Positions 39,484 through 49,780 of a stretch of 64,000 nt of DNA are shown piece by piece. This DNA is from Oscillibacter sp. (lineage in GTDB: Bacteria > Bacillota > Clostridia > Oscillospirales > Oscillospiraceae). The stretch spans positions 58,195 to 122,194 of the forward strand of contig JALCRR010000003.1 of the NCBI GenBank assembly GCA_022652815.1, given 5' to 3'. A program made the translations under genes and the position numbers. Under the pieces are notes generated by a model. That model was not told where the DNA came from. It worked only from the letters and a program-made list of their open reading frames with translations, and searched no databases. How positions within the stretch are numbered: position 1 is the stretch's first letter; every line of letters starts with the position of its first letter.

Positions 39484-41181
39484 ATGGCAGAAGAGAAGAA
39501 AACGCCGGAAACGGAAGTCGGCGAGAGCCATAACTTTATTCACACCTTTATTGAGGAAGATATTGCAAAGGGCGGTCAGTTTGAAGGCATGACGGTTCAC
39601 ACCCGTTTCCCGCCGGAGCCCAACGGCTATCTGCATATCGGCCACTGCAAGGCGTTGACGATCGACTTTGGTACGGCGGAGAAATTTGGCGGCATGTGCA
39701 ACCTGCGCATGGACGACACGAACCCCTCCAAGGAAGATACCGAGTATGTGGACGCCATTAAAGAGGATATTCACTGGCTGGGCTTTGACTGGGATGACCG
39801 GTTCTATTACGCATCCGAGTACTTCGACAAGATGTACGAGTGCGCGGTGGATCTCATTAAAAAGGGCTTGGCCTATGTTTGCGAGCTGACGCCGGAGCAG
39901 ATGAAGGACATGCGCGGCGATTTGCAGCATCCGGCGCAGAGCCCTTATCGGGATCGCCCTGTGGAGGAGAGCCTGGATCTGTTCGAGCGCATGAAGTCCG
40001 GCGAGTTTGACAACGGTCAGATGACCCTGCGCGCCAAGATCGACTTGACCTCCGGCAACTTCAATATGCGCGATCCGGTCATTTACCGCATCAACCACGC
40101 CGTGCATCACCGCACCGGCGCAAAGTGGTGCATCTATCCCATGTACGATTTCGCCCATCCTATCGAGGACGCTATGGAGCACATTACCCATTCGCTGTGT
40201 TCGTTGGAATTTGAGGCGCATCGCCCGCTTTATAACTGGGTGGTGGAGCACTGCGATGTGCCCGCCAAACCCCGCCAGATCGAGTTTGCACGCCTTGGCA
40301 TCAACTACACCGTCATGTCGAAGCGCAAGCTCCGCCAACTGGTGGAGGAAAAGCGCGTTTCCGGTTGGGACGATCCCCGGATGCCGACCCTGTGCGGTCT
40401 GCGCCGCCGTGGCTATACGCCCCAGTCCATCCGCAGCTTCTGCGACCGCATCGGCGTTTCCAAGGCGGATTCCACGGTGGACTTCGGCTTTTTGGAGCAC
40501 TGCCTGCGGGAGAACCTGAACGATACCGCCCAGCGCACCATGGCTGTGCTGCGCCCCATCAAGCTGACTGTGACCAACTATCCCGACGGCAAGTCCGAGA
40601 TGATGACGGTGGAGAACAATCCCGTCCATCCCGAGCAGGGAACCCACGAGGTGAGCTTCTCCAAGCACCTGTTTATCGAGGCGGAGGATTTTCTGGAGAC
40701 GCCGATTCCCAAGTATAAGCGTCTGACCCCCAACGGCCCCGAGTGCCGTTTGAAGGGCGCCTATCTCATCACCTGCACCGGCTGCGTCAAGGACGCAAAC
40801 GGCAACGTGACAGAGGTGTTGTGCACCTATGACCCCGAGAGCCGCGGCGGCGATCCTGCCGATGGCCGCAAGGTCAAGGGCGCAACGCTCCACTGGGTGG
40901 ACGAGGCCACGGCGCTGACCGCCGAGGTTCGCCTTTACGACAATCTGTTTTCCGACGCCGACCCCGATGGCCCCGACAAGAACTTCCTGGATTATCTGAA
41001 CCCCGATTCTCTGGAAGTGCTGAAGGACTGCAAGGTGGAAGCAAACATGCTTGGTGCCAAGGCACCCAGCAGCTTCCAGTTTATGCGCCAAGGCTATTTC
41101 TGCCCGGACAGCAAGGATTCCACGCCGGAACATCTGGTGTTCAACCGGAGCGTTTCCCTAAAGGATAGCTTTAAAAAGTAA
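39484..41181 (+). CDS. glnS: Glutaminyl-tRNA synthetase
   Basis: RFPPEPNGYLHIGHCKA; VMSKRKLRQLV; EGM-type N-terminus. Confidence 0.96.
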   Translation: MAEEKKTPETEVGESHNFIHTFIEEDIAKGGQFEGMTVHTRFPPEPNGYLHIGHCKALTIDFGTAEKFGGMCNLRMDDTNPSKEDTEYVDAIKEDIHWLGFDWDDRFYYASEYFDKMYECAVDLIKKGLAYVCELTPEQMKDMRGDLQHPAQSPYRDRPVEESLDLFERMKSGEFDNGQMTLRAKIDLTSGNFNMRDPVIYRINHAVHHRTGAKWCIYPMYDFAHPIEDAMEHITHSLCSLEFEAHRPLYNWVVEHCDVPAKPRQIEFARLGINYTVMSKRKLRQLVEEKRVSGWDDPRMPTLCGLRRRGYTPQSIRSFCDRIGVSKADSTVDFGFLEHCLRENLNDTAQRTMAVLRPIKLTVTNYPDGKSEMMTVENNPVHPEQGTHEVSFSKHLFIEAEDFLETPIPKYKRLTPNGPECRLKGAYLITCTGCVKDANGNVTEVLCTYDPESRGGDPADGRKVKGATLHWVDEATALTAEVRLYDNLFSDADPDGPDKNFLDYLNPDSLEVLKDCKVEANMLGAKAPSSFQFMRQGYFCPDSKDSTPEHLVFNRSVSLKDSFKK

Positions 41182-41188
41182 AAAGACA

Positions 41189-41399
41189 GCCGCCGTTCCA
41201 TGAACGGCGGCCCTTCTTTGTCGATAAACACTGAAAACCCAAACAGCGGGAAGGAAGATAGCTACGAAAGGAACCCAGGAAGGGTTCTTTTCGTTTTCAA
41301 TCATAAGTTTTTAATACTTTTCACGGGTTTTAAAAACTTGCTCGGGCTGGCGAAAAGACTTTTTCGACAGCCTGCAGCCGCCGTTCCATGAACGGCGGC
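41189..41399 (+). ncRNA. Structured intergenic element, copy 3 (full), bracketed by identical palindromes
   Basis: cagccgccgttccatgaacggcggc at 41187 and 41375; core 41217-41376. Confidence 0.7.
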
Positions 41400-41423
41400 T
41401 TGTTTTTGTAATTCTTGCAAATT

Positions 41424-41834
41424 TCAGAGCTCGATCTTCTGCTCCAACATGAAGAAGGTCAGCGTGGCGGAGCCGACAACGGCCTTTTTTTGATTGGTCA
41501 GCTGCACTTCAAAGACACAGATCGTGGCTCCGTGCTTGATCTCCCGGGCTTCGGCGGTAATCACGTCCCCGACGTTGCCGCCCCGGAAAAAGTTATAGCT
41601 TGCGTTGACCGTCACAGCCATATAGCCGGAGGAAGCAGCAGCCGAGCCGCAGGCGGTGTCTGCCATAGCGAAAAAGCAGCCGCCGTGTGCCCGACCTACC
41701 GGATTCAGGTCATCCTCCCGGATGGTCTTGGTCACGCGGGCATACCCGGGGCCGATTTCCTCCACCACAATGCCCAGTTTGGCTGCAAACGGGTTGTGGG
41801 TATTTCGGAAATCCACCATTTTCTGAAAGTCCAT
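41424..41834 (-). CDS. PaaI family thioesterase
   Basis: GRAHGGCFFAMADTACGSAAAS hotdog motif. Confidence 0.93.
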   Translation of the reverse strand: MDFQKMVDFRNTHNPFAAKLGIVVEEIGPGYARVTKTIREDDLNPVGRAHGGCFFAMADTACGSAAASSGYMAVTVNASYNFFRGGNVGDVITAEAREIKHGATICVFEVQLTNQKKAVVGSATLTFFMLEQKIEL

Positions 41835-41907
41835 GCGGAAGTCTCCTTTGCGGTAAAAATCAAGTCTATTTTACCGTGCAGGCGCCCTTTCGTCAATGGC
41901 TGTCTTT

Positions 41908-42678
41908 TTACAACCCTTTGCGAATGGTATTAATCGCGCTCTTTTCCAGCCGGGACACCTGCGCCTGGGAGATGCCCACCTCGGCGGAAACCTCCATCTG
42001 GGTTTTGCCCTCGTAAAAGCGGAGGGAGAGGATGCGCTTTTCTCGCTTGTCCAGCTTACGGACGGCCTCCTTTAGCGCAATCTGGTCGATCCAGCTTTCG
42101 TCGGTGTTGCGTGTGTCCTTCACCTGATCCATGACGCACACGGAATCTCCGCTTTCGGAGTACACCGGCTCATAGAGCGATACCGGGTCCACAATGGCGT
42201 CCATGGCAAAGACCACTTCCTCCCGGGGAATGTCCAGTTCCTTTGCGATCTGTTCCACTGTCGGCTCCCGCTGGTTCTGGGAAATCAGCAGCTCCCGCGC
42301 CTGCAGTACCCGGTAAGCGGTGTCCCGCATACTCCGCGACACCCGGATGGCGGAATTGTCCCGCAGATACCGGCGGATCTCGCCCACGATCATCGGCACG
42401 CCGTAGGTGGAAAAGCGCACCGGCTGGGTAATATCAAAATTATCAATGGCTTTGATGAGTCCCACGCAGCCTACCTGAAAGAGGTCATCCACGTTTTCAC
42501 CTCGGCTGATAAACTTCTGGATCACGGACAGCACCAGACGCAGGTTTCCCTCGATCAGTTTTTGTCGTGCGTCCAGATCGCCCTCCTTTGTCCGCCGCAA
42601 AAGCGCCATGGTTTCCTCGTTTTTCAGCACCTTCAGCTTGGCTGTGTTGACTCCGCAAATCTCGACTTTTCCCTGCAT
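41908..42678 (-). CDS. sigG: RNA polymerase sporulation sigma factor SigG
   Basis: NKVEICGVNTAKLKVL-type N-terminus; FISRGENVDDLFQVGCVGLIKAIDNFD; VSAEVGISQAQVSRLEKSAI. Confidence 0.96.
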   Translation of the reverse strand: MQGKVEICGVNTAKLKVLKNEETMALLRRTKEGDLDARQKLIEGNLRLVLSVIQKFISRGENVDDLFQVGCVGLIKAIDNFDITQPVRFSTYGVPMIVGEIRRYLRDNSAIRVSRSMRDTAYRVLQARELLISQNQREPTVEQIAKELDIPREEVVFAMDAIVDPVSLYEPVYSESGDSVCVMDQVKDTRNTDESWIDQIALKEAVRKLDKREKRILSLRFYEGKTQMEVSAEVGISQAQVSRLEKSAINTIRKGL

Positions 42679-42873
42679 AAAAGCCGCCCCCTCACACCGT
42701 TTTAACGACTGTTGTCAGTATTGCCGAAGGGCTTTTTTCCTATACTGGGAGCTTTTGTCGACTTGCGGCGGAGCTGCCATTCTTTGCCTATTTGAATTGT
42801 TACCGAACTGTTATTGACAGGGACTGGGTAAACGCTTACAATGTGCCTGCTGTTATGAAAGGGAGATAAAAAA

Positions 42874-43605
42874 ATGCTGAAAATCAACCATGTGACCAAA
42901 AAATACGGAAAGACTGTCGCAAACCGCGACATCAGCTTTTTCGTGGACGACGGGCAGATCGCGGTTCTGCTGGGGCCCAACGGTGCCGGCAAGTCCACCA
43001 TTATTAAGTGCATCGCGGGATTGCTGCGCTTTGACGGCGATATTGAAATCAACGGCAATCCCAACAAGTCCATGGAGGCCAAGCGCGCCCTGGGCTATAT
43101 TCCCGAGCTTCCCGCCCTCTACGATCTTCTGACGGTGGAGGAGCATATGGAGTTTGTTCGCCGCGCCTACCGCATGGAGGACGACGGAACCGCCCAGCAG
43201 CTTTTGGAGCGGTTTGAGCTGTGGGACAAGCGCGACAAGCTGGGCAAGGAGCTGTCCAAGGGCATGCAGCAGAAGCTTTCCATCTGCTGCGCACTGGTAC
43301 ACAAGCCGAAGGTCGTCATCTTTGACGAACCCATGGTGGGCCTTGACCCCCATGCCATCAAGCAGCTCAAGGAAGTCTTTGGCGAGCTGCGGGATGCGGG
43401 GGCGACGGTGCTGATCTCCACCCACATGATCGACAGCGTGGAGGATTCCTGGGACGTAGTGCATATCATGATGAACGGCAGCTTTGCCGCAACCCGCCAA
43501 AAAGGCGAGGTGGCCGAGCAAAGCCTGGAAGATTTGTTCTTCACCATCACGGAGGGAACCGACGCGGCGCACTCCGGTGAGCAGAAGGACGGTGCCGGAG
43601 AATGA
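42874..43605 (+). CDS. ABC transporter ATP-binding protein
   Basis: LLGPNGAGKSTIIKC, ELSKGMQQKLSICCALVHKPKVVIFDEPMVGLDP. Confidence 0.96.
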   Translation: MLKINHVTKKYGKTVANRDISFFVDDGQIAVLLGPNGAGKSTIIKCIAGLLRFDGDIEINGNPNKSMEAKRALGYIPELPALYDLLTVEEHMEFVRRAYRMEDDGTAQQLLERFELWDKRDKLGKELSKGMQQKLSICCALVHKPKVVIFDEPMVGLDPHAIKQLKEVFGELRDAGATVLISTHMIDSVEDSWDVVHIMMNGSFAATRQKGEVAEQSLEDLFFTITEGTDAAHSGEQKDGAGE

Positions 43606-45173
43606 ACGCACTGCTCTATCTGCGCAGGAAAAAACTGAAGAATCAGCTGAAAAGCCTGATTCAAAAGCCCGCGAGACTGATCTATGTAGTTTTGATTATC
43701 GCCGCCCTTGCCATCACGATCGTCGGTGGACAGGCGGCAGATGACTCCGGCCGCGCCTTCCGGAATGTGCTGGAGCTCAACGCCGGCGCTGCGGCGCTGT
43801 ACCTGCTGATGTTCGCCATGACGGTGAACGGCGGCTTTTCCCGGGGCGGAAACCTCTTTAATATGACGGACGTAAACCTGCTGTTTCCGTCGCCGATTCG
43901 CCCGCAGACGCTCCTGTTCCACGGACTTTTTCAGCAGATGACATCGTCTTTGCTGATCGGCTTTTTCATTCTGTTTCAATACACCAATTTACATTCTACT
44001 TACGGAATCACCTACGGACAGCTGGTTTTGCTGCTGATAGGCTACGGCATCGCCGTCTTTTTGGGGCAGGTCGTGGCCATGCTGATCTACTCGTTGACCA
44101 ACGGCAATGAAACCCGCCGCCATATCGGGCAGGGAATTCTCTACGGCATCGTGGGCGCATTTTTGCTGTACGTCCTGGTGCGGTCCCTTCCCGGCGGCAC
44201 GGAGGAAATTCTTCCCCGGGCGGTGGAGGCTGTGAACAGCACCGTGTTCTACTTTCTTCCGGTGGCCGGATGGCTGGCGCTGGCCATGGGCGGCTTCTTG
44301 ACGGGAAACGCCGCAGCTGCGGCAGGGGGACTGCTGCTCTGCGCCCTTTGCCTGTGCCTGCTGGTTTTTGGAATTATGAAGAGTGACCCGGACTATTACG
44401 AGGACGTGCTCAAAAGCGCCGAGCTTGCCCAAAACGCCATCACCGCCAAAAAAGAGGGCAGTATGGTGGAGGCCGTGCCGGAGCACGTAAAGTTGGGCAA
44501 AACGGGCCTTGGCCGGGGCTGGGGCGCGGACGTGTTTTACTACAAGCACCGCTTGGAAAACCGCCGAGGAAGAAAATTTGTCCTTGGCACCACACAGCTC
44601 ATTTTTGCTCTGACGGTGATTCTGTTCTGCGTATTCCTGCGGGATGGCGGACTGCTGCCAACGTTTATGATGGCGGCATATTTGCAGATGTTCAGCTCCT
44701 TTTCCGGACGGTTTAACCGGGAGCTGACCCGTCCGTACATCTATCTGGTGCCGGAAGACCCCATGAAAAAGATGCTCTGGGCGCTGGCGGAAACGGTGCC
44801 GTCCACGCTTTTAGAGGGGATTGTCACCTTTGTTCCCGTGGGACTGATTCTGTCCCTTTCTCCGCTTACCACGGTGATGTGCATTCTGGCTCGAACGGCG
44901 ATTGCCATGGTCTACATGGCTGCCGACATCGCGGTGGAGCGGCTCTGGGGCGATGTAACCTCCAAGTTTCTGGTGTTTTTGCTGTTCTTCGCCGTGACGA
45001 TTGCCTTGCTGGTGCCGGGGATCGCGGCGGTTTGCATTCTGACGTTTGCGATGGAAGTCGCGTCCGCCGCCGTGCTGCTGGGGGTATTGACCCTCGGGTG
45101 CCTTGCGACCTCGCTGCTGTGCCTGTTCCTGTGCCGCAACATGCTTCAGTATGCGGAGATGAACTATCAATAA
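43602..45173 (+). CDS. ABC exporter permease
   Basis: Multiple hydrophobic segments, 4-nt overlap with the ATPase gene. Confidence 0.85.
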   Translation: MNALLYLRRKKLKNQLKSLIQKPARLIYVVLIIAALAITIVGGQAADDSGRAFRNVLELNAGAAALYLLMFAMTVNGGFSRGGNLFNMTDVNLLFPSPIRPQTLLFHGLFQQMTSSLLIGFFILFQYTNLHSTYGITYGQLVLLLIGYGIAVFLGQVVAMLIYSLTNGNETRRHIGQGILYGIVGAFLLYVLVRSLPGGTEEILPRAVEAVNSTVFYFLPVAGWLALAMGGFLTGNAAAAAGGLLLCALCLCLLVFGIMKSDPDYYEDVLKSAELAQNAITAKKEGSMVEAVPEHVKLGKTGLGRGWGADVFYYKHRLENRRGRKFVLGTTQLIFALTVILFCVFLRDGGLLPTFMMAAYLQMFSSFSGRFNRELTRPYIYLVPEDPMKKMLWALAETVPSTLLEGIVTFVPVGLILSLSPLTTVMCILARTAIAMVYMAADIAVERLWGDVTSKFLVFLLFFAVTIALLVPGIAAVCILTFAMEVASAAVLLGVLTLGCLATSLLCLFLCRNMLQYAEMNYQ

Positions 45174-45277
45174 AGAGGAATCCCGCCCGGCCTTCGTGCT
45201 GCGGCGGGATTTTCCGCGTTTCGGGCGCATAGGACATTCCCGCCCGGGCATAGACTCCCACAAGAGAGGTGAGCGCC

Positions 45278-45562
45278 ATGCAATGCAGGATGCGGGACAT
45301 GAGGTGCAAGGAAGTCGTCAACATCTGCGACGGCTGCCGTCTGGGATATGTGGCGGATGTGGAGATCAAGCTGCCGGAGGGTCAGGTGTGCGCCATCATT
45401 GTCTATGGCCCCTGCCGCTTTTTCGGACTGTTTGGCAGGGGAGAGGAGTTCTATATTCCCTGGGAGTGTATTCAGCGGATCGGGGACGATATTATCCTGA
45501 TCGACAAGCCGTTTCAGCGCCGTGACCCGGCTATGGAACGAAAGCGGCGGCGCAAATACTGA
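45278..45562 (+). CDS. YlmC/YmxH family sporulation protein
   Basis: CRMRDMRCKEVVNICDGCRLGYVADVEI...YIPWECIQRIGDDIILID. Confidence 0.88.
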   Translation: MQCRMRDMRCKEVVNICDGCRLGYVADVEIKLPEGQVCAIIVYGPCRFFGLFGRGEEFYIPWECIQRIGDDIILIDKPFQRRDPAMERKRRRKY

Positions 45563-45577
45563 CTTTTTGAGGAAATG

Positions 45578-45618
45578 ACCGGAAAACTCGGCAAAATGCC
45601 GAATTTCCGGTTATTTTT
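45578..45618 (+). terminator. Rho-independent terminator
   Basis: accggaaa-actcggcaaaatgccga-atttccggt followed by tatttttt. Confidence 0.75.
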
Positions 45619-45776
45619 TGTGAAAAAGTCCTTGCATTTTGAAACTATTTATGGTACTATATTTCAGCATTCCGCATAGCCGCGGACTTTTTGTCTGTGC
45701 CGGAACTCCGGTTGGCAAAGGGATTGAAACGGCTAGAGGTACAAACTAAATTTTGATTTGGAGGAACTCAAACACT

Positions 45777-46511
45777 ATGGCAAATTCTAATGTTGTGTCC
45801 ATGAAAGCCCTGCTGGAAGCAGGCGTCCACTTCGGTCATCAGACCCGTCGCTGGAACCCCAAGATGGCTCCGTATATCTATACCGAGCGTAACGGCATTT
45901 ATATCGTTGACCTGCAGAAGACCGTTCGCAAGCTGGAAGAAGCTTATGCATTCGTGCGTGATCTGTCCGCCAGCGGCAAGTCTCTGCTGTTCGTCGGCAC
46001 CAAGAAGCAGGCACAGGACGCTATCCGCGAAGAAGCTGCCCGCTGCGGCCAGTACTACGTCAACGCTCGTTGGCTGGGCGGCATGATGACCAACTTCAAG
46101 ACCATGCGTACCCGCGTGGATCGTCTGCATCAGCTCAAGACCATGCAGGAGGACGGCACCTTTGATATGCTGCCCAAGAAGGAAGTCATGAAGCACCTGG
46201 GCGAGATCGAGAAGCTGGAGAAGTATCTCGGCGGCGTTAAGGACATGACCACGCTTCCCGGCGCTCTGTTCATCGTTGATACCCGCAAGGAGCGCAACGC
46301 AATCGCCGAGGCTCACAAGCTGGGCATTCCCGTGGTTGCAATCGCTGATACCAACTGCGATCCCGATGAGATCGACTATGTCATTCCCGGCAACGACGAC
46401 GCGATCCGCGCCATCAAGCTGATCTCCTCCATCATGGCCAACGCGATGCTGGAAGGCAAGCAGGGCGAGCAGATGGAAGAGGCTGCTGCTTCCGAAGAGA
46501 AGGCTGACTGA
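45777..46511 (+). CDS. rpsB: 30S ribosomal protein S2
   Basis: [41 protein letters not shown]. Confidence 0.98.
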   Translation: MANSNVVSMKALLEAGVHFGHQTRRWNPKMAPYIYTERNGIYIVDLQKTVRKLEEAYAFVRDLSASGKSLLFVGTKKQAQDAIREEAARCGQYYVNARWLGGMMTNFKTMRTRVDRLHQLKTMQEDGTFDMLPKKEVMKHLGEIEKLEKYLGGVKDMTTLPGALFIVDTRKERNAIAEAHKLGIPVVAIADTNCDPDEIDYVIPGNDDAIRAIKLISSIMANAMLEGKQGEQMEEAAASEEKAD

Positions 46512-46565
46512 TTATAAAACGAAGAGAACAACTCTTCGATACTTGAATACTGGAGGAAATGTAAA

Positions 46566-47477
46566 ATGGCTTTTACAGCTGCAGATGTTAAGAACCTGCG
46601 CGAGATGACCGGAGCCGGCATGATGGATTGCAAAAAGGCTCTGACCGCTGCTGACGGCGACACCGAAAAGGCTGTCGAGTGGCTGCGCGAAAAGGGCATT
46701 GCCGCTTCCGCCAAGAAGGCTTCCCGCATTGCTGCCGAGGGCATGGCTCTGGCAACCGTGGTGGACGGCGTTGGCGTTGTGGTCGAGGTCAATGCCGAGA
46801 CCGACTTCGTTGGCAAGAACGAGAAGTTTGTCGACTTCGTCAAGGGCGTGGCCGCAACGGTTGCAAAGAATGCTCCCGCTGATCTGGACGCACTGATGAA
46901 CGACAAGTATCTGGATTCTGACTTGACCGTCACCCAGCAGCAGCAGGAGATGGTCCTGGTCATCGGCGAGAACATCAAGGTTCGCCGCTTTGCCCGCTTT
47001 GCGGACGGCGTGTCTGTTCCCTATGTCCATGCTGGCGGCAAGATCGGCGTTCTGGTGAATCTGGAAGTCTCCGGCGGCGTTGACGCCACCGAAATCGGCA
47101 AGGACGTTGCCATGCAGATCGCCGCGCTCAATCCCCGTTTCTGGGACAAGAGCCAGGTCACGCAGGACGTTCTGGACGAGGAGAAGAAGATTCTGGTTGC
47201 GCAGATGGCCAACGATCCCAAGATGGCTTCCAAGCCCGACGCCGTCAAGGACAAGATCGCTTCCGGCAAGCTGAACAAGTTCTACGAGGAAAACTGCCTG
47301 CTTCAGCAGGAGTTCGTCAAGGACAACTCCATGACGGTCGAGCAGTATATCGCTTCTGCTGCCAAGGCTCTGGGCGGCACGGTTTCCTTCAAGGATGCTA
47401 TCCGCTTTGAAAAGGGCGAGGGCATTGAGAAGAAGCAGGAGAACTTCGCAGAAGAAATCGCTTCCATGGTGAAGTAA
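46566..47477 (+). CDS. tsf: Elongation factor Ts
   Basis: VKNLREMTGAGMMDCKKALTAADGDTEKAVEWLREKG. Confidence 0.98.
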   Translation: MAFTAADVKNLREMTGAGMMDCKKALTAADGDTEKAVEWLREKGIAASAKKASRIAAEGMALATVVDGVGVVVEVNAETDFVGKNEKFVDFVKGVAATVAKNAPADLDALMNDKYLDSDLTVTQQQQEMVLVIGENIKVRRFARFADGVSVPYVHAGGKIGVLVNLEVSGGVDATEIGKDVAMQIAALNPRFWDKSQVTQDVLDEEKKILVAQMANDPKMASKPDAVKDKIASGKLNKFYEENCLLQQEFVKDNSMTVEQYIASAAKALGGTVSFKDAIRFEKGEGIEKKQENFAEEIASMVK

Positions 47478-47492
47478 GAAACACAAACGAAG

Positions 47493-47527
47493 CAGGACAG
47501 GTTCCGACAGGAACCTGTCCTCTTTTT
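47493..47527 (+). terminator. Rho-independent terminator
   Basis: aggacaggttcc-gaca-ggaacctgtcct-cttttta. Confidence 0.88.
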
Positions 47528-47634
47528 ATGTCGCCGCAAGGGGATGGACGTGCTTTTCCTTGTATTTTCTGACATTCACTGGTATAATAAACTGTAATTT
47601 GGATTGTTATGGAAACGACTGGGGGAGCGTCAAG

Positions 47635-48288
47635 TTGCACTATCTGCAAAATCTGATTTCGGAGCTGGACTTTACCTCCATGGGGCAGGCAGCCGCACGG
47701 GTCGTCTCCGTTTTACTCTGCTTGAGTGTGCACGAAACCTGTCATGGGTTGATGGCATACAAACTGGGCGATCCCACCGCCAAATCCATGCATCGGCTCT
47801 CCCTGAACCCGCTGCGGCACATCGACTGGTTCGGTCTTGCGATGATGTTTGTCTGTGGCTTCGGCTGGGCAAAGCCCGTGCCGGTAGATCCGCGATATTT
47901 TCGAAAGCCGAAGCAGGGCATGGCGCTGACGGCGCTGGCAGGACCGATTTCTAACTTCCTGCTGGCCATTGTTCTGATGCTGTGCGCAAGGCTAGTTTAT
48001 TCGTTTGCGCCGTATTCCGAGCTCTGGGATGCTGTTTTTACATTTTTCCTGTCCACGGCGATTTTGTCCATCGGCCTCGGCCTTTTCAATCTAGTGCCAA
48101 TTCCGCCGCTGGACGGCTCCAAAGTGCTGGCGGTGCTTCTGCCCGACCGGGCGTATGCCCAGTTGATGCGCTACGAGCGCTACGGCATGATTCTTTTGAT
48201 CGTCCTGTCGTTTACCGATGTGGGCGGAAACGCCATTAGCGGGGCGATCTCGGCGGTCTACGGGGCGCTGTGCAATCTGATTTTTTGA
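47635..48288 (+). CDS. Site-2 protease family protein
   Basis: LLCLSVHETCHGLMAYKLGDPTAK (HExxH-like HETCH) and NLVPIPPLDGSKVL; likely TTG start at 47635 after gggggag. Confidence 0.88.
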   Translation: MHYLQNLISELDFTSMGQAAARVVSVLLCLSVHETCHGLMAYKLGDPTAKSMHRLSLNPLRHIDWFGLAMMFVCGFGWAKPVPVDPRYFRKPKQGMALTALAGPISNFLLAIVLMLCARLVYSFAPYSELWDAVFTFFLSTAILSIGLGLFNLVPIPPLDGSKVLAVLLPDRAYAQLMRYERYGMILLIVLSFTDVGGNAISGAISAVYGALCNLIF

Positions 48289-48299
48289 GGTGAGCATTC

Positions 48300-49085
48300 T
48301 TGGATAGTCCTGTTTTCAAACTGGAAAAAGTGGTCCGCAGCCGCTCGGAAGAGGAGATGCAGGACTTTGAAGGGCCGCTGGATCTGATTTTGTTTCTGCT
48401 CAGCAAGAACAAAATGGAGATTCAAGACATCTCTATTTCTACGATTCTGGAGCAATACCTTGCCTGGCTGGAAGCGCGCAAAATGATGGATCTGGAGGTT
48501 GCCAGCGAGTTTATCACCATGGCGTCACACTTAATGTACATTAAGACCCGGATGCTGCTTTCCATCGAGGACGAGGAAGCCCAGACGGAGATGGACGCTC
48601 TGATTCAATCTCTGGAGGAGCGCCGCCGGAACGAAAACTATGGAAAAATCCGGCAGGCGGTCAAACGGCTGGAACCGCTGGGCGAGTTCGGGCGAAATAT
48701 CGAGACCCGTCCGCCGGAGCCGGTGGAACACGGAAAAATATACGAGTACAAGCAGGAACCGGCGGATTTGGTGCTGGCCATGGCGGAGATTCAAAACCGG
48801 GCAGAGCGGCGTTTGCCGCCGCCTCGGACGGCGTTTGAAGCCATCGTCCAGCATGAGCCGTACCCCGTGGAGAGCAAGGCAAAAGAGATTGTCAGTCGCT
48901 TGAAAGCCGGCGGAATGACGCGCTTTTTGTTGCTGTTCCGGGGCAATCGCAGCCGCAGCGAGGTGGTGGCAACGTTCCTTGCCGTGCTGGAGCTTTGCCG
49001 CGCCTGCATCATTCATCTGGCTGGCTCCGAGACGGACTGCACCGTCAAGCAGGAGCAGGAGCTGCCGGAGGAACTGAAATTCTGA
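48300..49085 (+). CDS. scpA: Segregation and condensation protein A
   Basis: DFEGPLDLILFLLSKNKMEIQDISISTILEQYL; TTG start. Confidence 0.95.
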   Translation: MDSPVFKLEKVVRSRSEEEMQDFEGPLDLILFLLSKNKMEIQDISISTILEQYLAWLEARKMMDLEVASEFITMASHLMYIKTRMLLSIEDEEAQTEMDALIQSLEERRRNENYGKIRQAVKRLEPLGEFGRNIETRPPEPVEHGKIYEYKQEPADLVLAMAEIQNRAERRLPPPRTAFEAIVQHEPYPVESKAKEIVSRLKAGGMTRFLLLFRGNRSRSEVVATFLAVLELCRACIIHLAGSETDCTVKQEQELPEELKF

Positions 49086-49099
49086 GAGGAATCACCAAC

Positions 49100-49756
49100 A
49101 TGGAAAATATGGACATGAAGGAAATAGAATCCGCGATTGAGGGAATCCTGTTTGCATCGGGAGAACCGGTGCAGGAGGAACGCATCTGCACGGCGCTGGA
49201 GCTGGACAAGCCCACCGTGCAGCAGATGCTTCAAAAGCTGATGGATTATTACGCTTACGAGCGCAGGGGCATCCGCCTTTTGCATATGGAGGAAACCTGG
49301 CAGCTTTGCTCCTCGCCGGACTACGCCGACATCATCCGCAAGGCGTTCGAGATTCGCAAGCCGGCGAAGCTCAGCCAACCGGCGCTGGAAGTGCTGACGA
49401 TCTTCGCCTATTATCAGCCCACCACCCGCGCCTACGTGGATCAGATTCGCGGCGTGGACAGCTCCTACACCGTGGGACTGCTGCTGGAGCGGAAGCTGAT
49501 CGAGGAGTGCGGACGGCTCCAGGTGCCGGGACGGCCCCGGCTGTACCGTACCACGAAAAATTTTCTCCGGGCATTCCATCTGACAAGTCTCAATGATCTG
49601 CCGGAAATGCCCGATCTGATTACCGAGGGGCAGATGCGCATTGGCGACAACGGGGAAATCATTGACCCGGATGCCGAGATGGCCGAGCCTGCCGAGGAAG
49701 AAACGACGGAAGAAGAGACGCAGAGCGAAGCGTCTGACGATATGGACACCGAGTAA
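49100..49756 (+). CDS. scpB: SMC-Scp complex subunit ScpB
   Basis: AIEGILFASGEPVQEERI...SQPALEVLTIFAYYQPTTRAYVDQIRGVDS; ATG at 49100. Confidence 0.96.
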   Translation: MENMDMKEIESAIEGILFASGEPVQEERICTALELDKPTVQQMLQKLMDYYAYERRGIRLLHMEETWQLCSSPDYADIIRKAFEIRKPAKLSQPALEVLTIFAYYQPTTRAYVDQIRGVDSSYTVGLLLERKLIEECGRLQVPGRPRLYRTTKNFLRAFHLTSLNDLPEMPDLITEGQMRIGDNGEIIDPDAEMAEPAEEETTEEETQSEASDDMDTE

Positions 49757-49780
49757 TCACGCGGATAGAACCGGAAGGGG

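Noticed and set aside
39418-41133. 571-aa ORF antisense to glnS
   Set aside because: Antisense artefact; glnS is certain.
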